A model generated the notes under the pieces. The model worked only from the letters and a program-made list of their open reading frames with translations, searched no databases and was not told where the DNA came from. The position numbers and the translations under genes are program-made. Positions 59,311-64,000 of a stretch of 64,000 nucleotides of DNA are shown here, in pieces. Position 1 is the stretch's first letter; the number at the start of each line of letters is the position of its first letter. This DNA is from Rhizobium leguminosarum (GTDB taxonomy: Bacteria; Pseudomonadota; Alphaproteobacteria; Rhizobiales; Rhizobiaceae): the NCBI RefSeq assembly GCF_004123835.1, contig NZ_MZMU01000002.1, positions 310,001 to 374,000 on the forward strand, written 5' to 3'.

Positions 59311-60957
59311 ATGACCAAAGGCTCCGACCTTCTAGTGGCAGCGCTTGAGAACGAAGGTGTCGACCGCATTTTCGGCATCCCAGGCGAAGAGAACCTCGAC
59401 GTCGTCGAATCCATCCGAAAGTCGTCGATTGAGCTCGTCCTCACCCGACACGAGCAGGCGGCGGCATTCATGGCCGCGACCTATGGCCGCCTGACTGGCA
59501 AGCCCGGCGTCTGCCTGACGACGCTCGGGCCGGGTGCTCTCAACTTGTCGACGGGTGCCGCATATGCCTTGCTCGGCGCGATGCCGATGGTGATGATCAC
59601 AGGTCAGAAGGGCATCCTTTCCTCCCGCCAGGCGCGGTTCCAGGTGGTCGACGTCGTCGCGTCGATGAAGCCGCTGACCAAGCTCGCAAGGCAGATCGTG
59701 TCGCCGCAGATGATCCCGACGACGGTCAGGGAGGCGTTCCGCATCGCCCAGGAGGAAAGGCCGGGGCCGGTGCATCTGGAGCTTCCAGAAGATATTGCGG
59801 CCGAAGAATGCCAGGAGGTGGCGCTGATTGCGCCGCATCAGCTCGAACTGCCGACGGCAAGCGATGCGGCCCTCGATCGCGCTGCCGCCCTCATCGCCGC
59901 AGCCAAACGTCCGCTTCTGATGTTCGGGGCCGCCGCCTCCCGTCCCCGCTCGACCTCCGACATCGCTCAATTCGTGATCCGCACGCGCATTCCGTTCTTT
60001 ACCACCCAGATGGGGAAGGGAACGGTGCCCGGCGGAACCGAACTTTATATGGGCACCGCCGCGCTGTCGGAGCGGGATTATGTCCACGAGGCCATCGAAC
60101 AGGCAGACCTTATCATCACGATCGGGCACGACACGATCGAGAAGCCACCGTTCATCATGGGCAAGGGCGGGCCGAAGGTCGTCCATATCGGATATCAGCC
60201 GGCGACCGTCGAGCAGGTCTATTTCCCGCAATCCGAGGTCATCGGTGACATCGGCCCCTCGCTGAAGGCGCTGGCGGATCGCCTCGAGGGCAAGCTACCA
60301 AACGCGCAGGCGCTTCTCCATCTCCGGGAGCGCATTCTCGATCGCATCGCCGCGCGGGCGACGGAGGATCGCTTCACCCCACAGCGGCTGGTCCACGATA
60401 TAAGAGAGGTGATGCCGCATGACGGCATCCTGGCGCTCGACAACGGCATGTACAAGATTTGGTTCGCTCGAAACTACCGGACGCGGATGGCAAACACGCT
60501 GCTGCTCGATAATGCTCTTGCGACAATGGGAGCTGGGCTGCCTTCAGCCATGGTTGCCTCGATGCTCTACCCTGAGCGGCGTGTCATGGCGATCTGCGGC
60601 GATGGCGGCTTCATGATGAACTCCCAGGAACTCGAGACGGCTGTCCGGCTGAAGCTCAACCTCGTCGTTCTTGTCATCGAGGACAATGCTTATGGGATGA
60701 TCCGCTGGAAGCAGTCGGTGGACGAGTTCCCGGATTTCGGGATGACCTTCGGCAATCCCGACTTCGTGAAATATGCCGAATCCTACGGCGCCAGGGGAAC
60801 CAGGGTCGACGATATCGGCCAGTTCAAACAGGTTCTCGAAGAGGCATTCTCAGGAGGTGGCGTCCATCTGGTGAACGTCCCGGTCGACTACTCGGAAAAT
60901 GAACGCGTGCTGGTAAAGGAGCTTCGCGAACGGCTCCCCGCGATATTGGAGGCCTGA
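59311..60957 (+). CDS. Acetolactate synthase-like ThDP enzyme (AlsS type)
   Basis: 548 residues. The ThDP enzyme domains are complete: N-terminal EGVDRIFGIPGEENLDVVES with catalytic Glu48 in TRHEQAAAFMAA, and the C-terminal cofactor motif CGDGGFMMNSQELETAVRL with the Asn in IEDNAYGMIRW. The protein belongs to the acetolactate synthase/pyruvate oxidase family and joins two pyruvates or uses another 2-ketoacid. No regulatory small subunit (ilvN-like) is adjacent. Because it stands alone, it could be a catabolic acetolactate synthase or act on a different ketoacid. Confidence 0.9.
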   Translation: MTKGSDLLVAALENEGVDRIFGIPGEENLDVVESIRKSSIELVLTRHEQAAAFMAATYGRLTGKPGVCLTTLGPGALNLSTGAAYALLGAMPMVMITGQKGILSSRQARFQVVDVVASMKPLTKLARQIVSPQMIPTTVREAFRIAQEERPGPVHLELPEDIAAEECQEVALIAPHQLELPTASDAALDRAAALIAAAKRPLLMFGAAASRPRSTSDIAQFVIRTRIPFFTTQMGKGTVPGGTELYMGTAALSERDYVHEAIEQADLIITIGHDTIEKPPFIMGKGGPKVVHIGYQPATVEQVYFPQSEVIGDIGPSLKALADRLEGKLPNAQALLHLRERILDRIAARATEDRFTPQRLVHDIREVMPHDGILALDNGMYKIWFARNYRTRMANTLLLDNALATMGAGLPSAMVASMLYPERRVMAICGDGGFMMNSQELETAVRLKLNLVVLVIEDNAYGMIRWKQSVDEFPDFGMTFGNPDFVKYAESYGARGTRVDDIGQFKQVLEEAFSGGGVHLVNVPVDYSENERVLVKELRERLPAILEA

Positions 60958-61348
60958 GGATGCCGCCTGCCATGAAGGTCCATAGGCGTTCGACTGCGAG
61001 ACGCGGCACGATGGAAGAGATGGGCGACGACACGATGATGGTACTCAACGGAGTTATCTAGGATCAGGCGGCATTCCGCCGGAGGTTCTGGGGCGGTATC
61101 AGCAGCGGTCCTCATCCGTGAACGGGTGTGGATACGGTGTCAAACATCACTCAAAATTAGACAAGTATTGGATAACGGCTTGTTCGGCCAGGATAGGCTT
61201 GCCTCGCCTGTTGCCGGGAGGCATGGTCTGTCCCGGAACAGCGGAATCACGAGACTGCGGACGAGGCCTACTGCCGCGCATCTGAATGACGCGCGGCGCT
61301 GTAGACCATGCTCGAAAGCTCGCGGCGCATCGCAAACATGGCTGGTTA
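60958..61348. other. Intergenic region after the acetolactate synthase gene
   Basis: 391 bases without a recognised gene. A 33-codon open frame (60960-61061) starts two bases after the preceding stop but has no ribosome site or family similarity. A short inverted repeat GCCGCGC/GCGCGGC lies at 61273-61297. The GC content is lower around 61140-61170. Confidence 0.4.
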
Positions 61349-62473
61349 ATGTTTTCCTTCCTGCACAGTTCGGACCTTCATATTGGCAAGCGTTTTGGCA
61401 ATCTTCCGGAGGATTTGAGAGGGCGCCTGCGCGAGGCGCGGCATGGCGTGATCGCCAGGCTTGCCGGTGCGGCACGAGAGCATGGGGCTGGTGTCATCCT
61501 GCTTGCGGGCGACACGTTCGATACCGAGACGCCAACGCCTGCCGTGCTTCGCCAGGCGCTTGGCGAGATGGCCCGGAATACGCCGCTGCGCTGGGTTCTG
61601 CTTCCGGGCAACCACGATTCGCTGCTGGCGGACCAGCTCTGGAGTGCTGCGCGTGGCGTGCTGCCCGACAATGTCATCCTGGCGACGGAAGCGGCGCCTC
61701 TTTCGCTTGGACCTGATATCATCCTGCTGCCGGCGCCTTGCACGACCAGGCGGCCGGGCCGCGACCTGACCGAATGGATGACCGGTGCCGGGACACCGGA
61801 CGGCTCGATCCGCATCGGCCTCGCCCATGGCCCGATCCAGGAATTCTCGGAGGATGCCACGGCCACCAACGTGATTGCGCCGAACCGCGCGGCGCTGGCC
61901 GGCCTCGACTATATGGCGCTCGGCGATTGGCACGGATCGGTCGCGGTCGACCCCAGAACGCATTACAGCGGCGCGCCCGAGCCGGACCGTTTCAAACATG
62001 ACCGGCCGGGACAGGCGATGGTCGTTTCGATTGCCGGGCAGGGAGCGATGCCGACGACCACGGCTGTGGCGACCGCCAGCTTTTCTTGGCAGACATTGCA
62101 GCTTCCGCTGCTGGCATCGGAAGACGGTGTTGAAGCGCTGAAGGCCGCACTGCCGGAACCGTTCGCGCGGCGACAAACCCTGTTGCGCGTCACGCTGTCC
62201 GGCCGTGTCCGATTGAACGGGCGCACAGCAATGACCAGCCTGCTGCAACAGGTCGCGCCGGAATTTGCGCATCTGGAGATCGATACGGAACTGCTGGGGA
62301 CCGATTGTGAGAGCGATGATCTCGAGATCATCGACCGAGCCGGTGCGCTGCGCGATACAGCGGAGTTGCTGCTTGCCGAAAGCCTCGACCAATCCCGCTC
62401 GGGCGACGACAGGGGCGTGGCGCGCGAGGCGTTGATCCGCCTGTTTTCCTATTGCGAGGCGATCGATCGATGA
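61349..62473 (+). CDS. SbcD/YhaO-like DNA repair exonuclease (metallophosphoesterase)
   Basis: 374 residues from the ATG at 61349. The calcineurin-like phosphoesterase motifs are in order: FLHSSDLHIGKRF (DxH), LLAGDTFDTETPTP (GD), LLPGNHDSLLAD (GNHD), RIGLAHGP and MALGDWHG. The family is the Mre11/SbcD nuclease subunit, in the YhaO-like form. It forms a two-gene set with an ATPase; the next gene starts inside its stop codon (ATGA). The complex should cut DNA ends or hairpins in repair, or serve defence; the role is not shown here. Confidence 0.92.
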   Translation: MFSFLHSSDLHIGKRFGNLPEDLRGRLREARHGVIARLAGAAREHGAGVILLAGDTFDTETPTPAVLRQALGEMARNTPLRWVLLPGNHDSLLADQLWSAARGVLPDNVILATEAAPLSLGPDIILLPAPCTTRRPGRDLTEWMTGAGTPDGSIRIGLAHGPIQEFSEDATATNVIAPNRAALAGLDYMALGDWHGSVAVDPRTHYSGAPEPDRFKHDRPGQAMVVSIAGQGAMPTTTAVATASFSWQTLQLPLLASEDGVEALKAALPEPFARRQTLLRVTLSGRVRLNGRTAMTSLLQQVAPEFAHLEIDTELLGTDCESDDLEIIDRAGALRDTAELLLAESLDQSRSGDDRGVAREALIRLFSYCEAIDR

Positions 62474-64000
62474 AACTCAACGCCCTTCGCCTTCACAATG
62501 TCAAACGCTTCGCCGGCCGCGGCATATCCGTCGAAGGAATCGCCGACGGCGTCAATGTGCTCAGCGCCGCCAACGAGCACGGCAAATCGACTTGTTTCGA
62601 GGCGCTGCATGCGCTGTTCTTCCAGCCGCACGGCGGCACGCCAAAGAGCGTGCAGATGCTGCGTCCCTATAGCGGCGGCAATCCGATCGTCGAGGCCGAT
62701 ATCACCATCGAAGCCGGCCGCTACCGCCTGACCAAGCAGTTCTATGGCGGACGGCGCGCCAGCGTCACCGATCTCGGCAGCGGCCGGCTCGTCGCCCAGG
62801 CCGACGAGGCCGAGGCTTTCATCGGCGATCTCATTTCCGGCGGAACTGCCGGCCCGGCAGGCCTGCTCTGGGTGCGCCAGGGCATAACCGGCATCGAAAA
62901 TCGCAGCAAGAGCGAGGAAGAAAATGACAAGCGGGTGCGCGAAAGCCTGCTGTCTTCGGTGCAGGGCGAGGTGGAGGCGCTGACGGGCGGACGGCGTATG
63001 TCGGCGGTGCTCGAAGCCTGCGAGGATGAACTCAATCGCCTGGTCACCGCGACGCTCCGGCCAAAGACCGGAGGCCGCTTTGCCGCCGCGCTCGACGATC
63101 GTGACCGGCTGCAGGCGGAGGAGGCGCGGCTGGCCAAGGAGGTGGAGATGCTGCACGGCGCGCTCGACCGCCGCCGCTCTGTGCAGGCGAGACTCAGCGA
63201 ACTGGAAAATTCGGACGAAGAGGCCGGCCGGAAGGCGGCGATTGCCAATGCCGAGTCGGTGCTCGAGGCCGCCAAACTGCACGACAGGGAACTCAAGGCA
63301 CTCGATGCCGAAGCTGCCCTGGCCGCCAGCCGTCGCGACGAGGCGCAGCAGGCATTCGACCGCTTCCACGCGGCATTGAACCGCAGTGACGAACTCGCGC
63401 GGCGTTTCGCCGTAACGGAAAAACAGCTTTCAAATGCAGCCGAGCGACGCGCGGCATCGCTGGCCGAAAGCGAGGCCGCAACGGCGGAGGTGCAGGCAGC
63501 CGAAGAGGAAGAGCGGGTAAACCGCGAATTGCTGACCCGGCTGGAGGGGGCGCTTCGTTCGCGCCACGCCGCAGAGCGGCTGGCGGAGGTTCGTCTGCAT
63601 CTCGAACAGGCGGAAGCGGCGCGACGGCAGATCGAGGACGGGGAGGCTGCGCATGCATTGCTCGCCATTCCAGCCGATGCGATCGAACGGCTCGAAGCGT
63701 TGGACCTCAAGATCATTGGCTTGCGTGCAGCAGCCGAGGTCGGTCTTCCCAGGCTCAGGATCGACTATCTGAAGGACACCTCCGGATCGGTGAGCATGGA
63801 CCGCCAGCCTTTGCCAGGCGGCGAAGATAGGAGTTTTGCCGGGGTGGCGAGGCTCGACATAGCAGGCGTCGGCACCCTGACGATCCATTCCAGCCGGCAG
63901 GCAGAACAGGACGGAGCGCTCGAAACCGCGGAAGCCACGCGCCAAACATTGCTTGCCAGGCTCGGTGTCGACAGTTTGCGGGCGGCGCGACAGCGCGATA
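62470..64000 (+). CDS. SbcC/YhaN-like AAA ATPase with coiled coil (3' end outside window)
   Basis: At least 510 residues; no stop before the window ends. It starts MKLNALRLHNVKRFAGRGIS and has a Walker A near residue 35 (SAANEHGKSTCFEAL), the pattern of RecF/SbcC/YhaN-type ABC ATPases. From about residue 205 onward the sequence is rich in Ala, Glu, Arg and Leu heptads (RLQAEEARLAKEVEML, RRDEAQQAFDRF), i.e. a long coiled coil. It is coupled to the SbcD-like nuclease gene by ATGA. The signature and Walker B must lie beyond the window. Confidence 0.92.
   Translation, partial: MKLNALRLHNVKRFAGRGISVEGIADGVNVLSAANEHGKSTCFEALHALFFQPHGGTPKSVQMLRPYSGGNPIVEADITIEAGRYRLTKQFYGGRRASVTDLGSGRLVAQADEAEAFIGDLISGGTAGPAGLLWVRQGITGIENRSKSEEENDKRVRESLLSSVQGEVEALTGGRRMSAVLEACEDELNRLVTATLRPKTGGRFAAALDDRDRLQAEEARLAKEVEMLHGALDRRRSVQARLSELENSDEEAGRKAAIANAESVLEAAKLHDRELKALDAEAALAASRRDEAQQAFDRFHAALNRSDELARRFAVTEKQLSNAAERRAASLAESEAATAEVQAAEEEERVNRELLTRLEGALRSRHAAERLAEVRLHLEQAEAARRQIEDGEAAHALLAIPADAIERLEALDLKIIGLRAAAEVGLPRLRIDYLKDTSGSVSMDRQPLPGGEDRSFAGVARLDIAGVGTLTIHSSRQAEQDGALETAEATRQTLLARLGVDSLRAARQRD

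Noticed and set aside
60960..61061. 33-codon open frame directly after the acetolactate synthase gene
   Set aside because: Two bases after the stop, no ribosome site, no similarity, Met-rich composition; probably chance.
61273..61297. Inverted repeat GCCGCGC/GCGCGGC as terminator
   Set aside because: Only seven base pairs with an 11-base loop and no T-run; too weak in GC-rich DNA.
1..64000. Insertion sequences, CRISPR arrays, tRNA or rRNA genes
   Set aside because: Gaps between genes were read for transposase fragments, regularly spaced repeats and clover-leaf ends; none was convincing.

Overview
The window looks like accessory DNA from a fast-growing rhizobium of the Rhizobium leguminosarum/etli type. 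This is inferred from the high GC content, the many ABC uptake systems each paired with its own regulator, a rhizobial-style intergenic palindromic repeat near 2844-2942, and protein families common in Rhizobium. I see no rRNA, tRNA, ribosomal-protein or replication genes, and no insertion sequence or CRISPR array. The content fits a large plasmid, chromid or chromosomal metabolic island. That placement is inference.

Left part (1-18220). After the 3' end of a chemoreceptor gene comes a small set encoding an NTF2-like protein, an SDR and a GlcG/HbpS-like protein, followed by an AraC regulator. A catabolic block (4170-12553) follows: RidA, quinone reductase, GlcD-like flavin oxidase, cytosine-deaminase-like amidohydrolase and an NMT1/THI5-type ABC transporter, divergent from a LysR regulator, plus a creatininase-family hydrolase. 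The promoters of the transporter operon and of the creatininase gene share a near-identical motif, which suggests one regulon for uptake and degradation of a pyrimidine-like compound. Next is a complete periplasmic aldehyde oxidoreductase operon (paoABC-like) with its XdhC-type and MocA-type maturation factors.

Middle (18345-27214). This is a patchwork of regulator/enzyme pairs: secreted epoxide hydrolase; TetR and MFS exporter with three operator-like palindromes; LysR with NTF2-like/SDR; OhrR-type MarR with secreted alpha/beta hydrolase and two palindromic sites; and a GMC oxidoreductase.

Region 27304-41872. A sugar ABC transporter with an SMP-30 lactonase is divergent from a soluble GAF histidine kinase and a LuxR-type response regulator. 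Then a MocR regulator is divergent from a dihydroxyphthalate-decarboxylase-like protein, a polar amino-acid ABC transporter, an M20 amidohydrolase and a MEKHLA protein.

Region 42020-57833. A large Prc-type protease is followed by a five-gene dipeptide/opine-type ABC system divergent from an IclR regulator. Then comes a small aromatic-acid island: an RraA/aldolase-family protein, an orphan Bug-type binding protein, LigI (2-pyrone-4,6-dicarboxylate lactonase), LigJ (4-oxalomesaconate hydratase), a LysR regulator with two HTH domains, a frameshifted and truncated LigK/GalC aldolase remnant, and a DctA-type dicarboxylate carrier. No ring-cleavage enzyme is visible, so the island may serve to scavenge the pyrone dicarboxylate made by others.

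Right end (58250-64000). A one-TM protein of unknown function, an AlsS-like acetolactate synthase, and an SbcD/SbcC-like nuclease-ATPase pair. The ATPase runs off the window.
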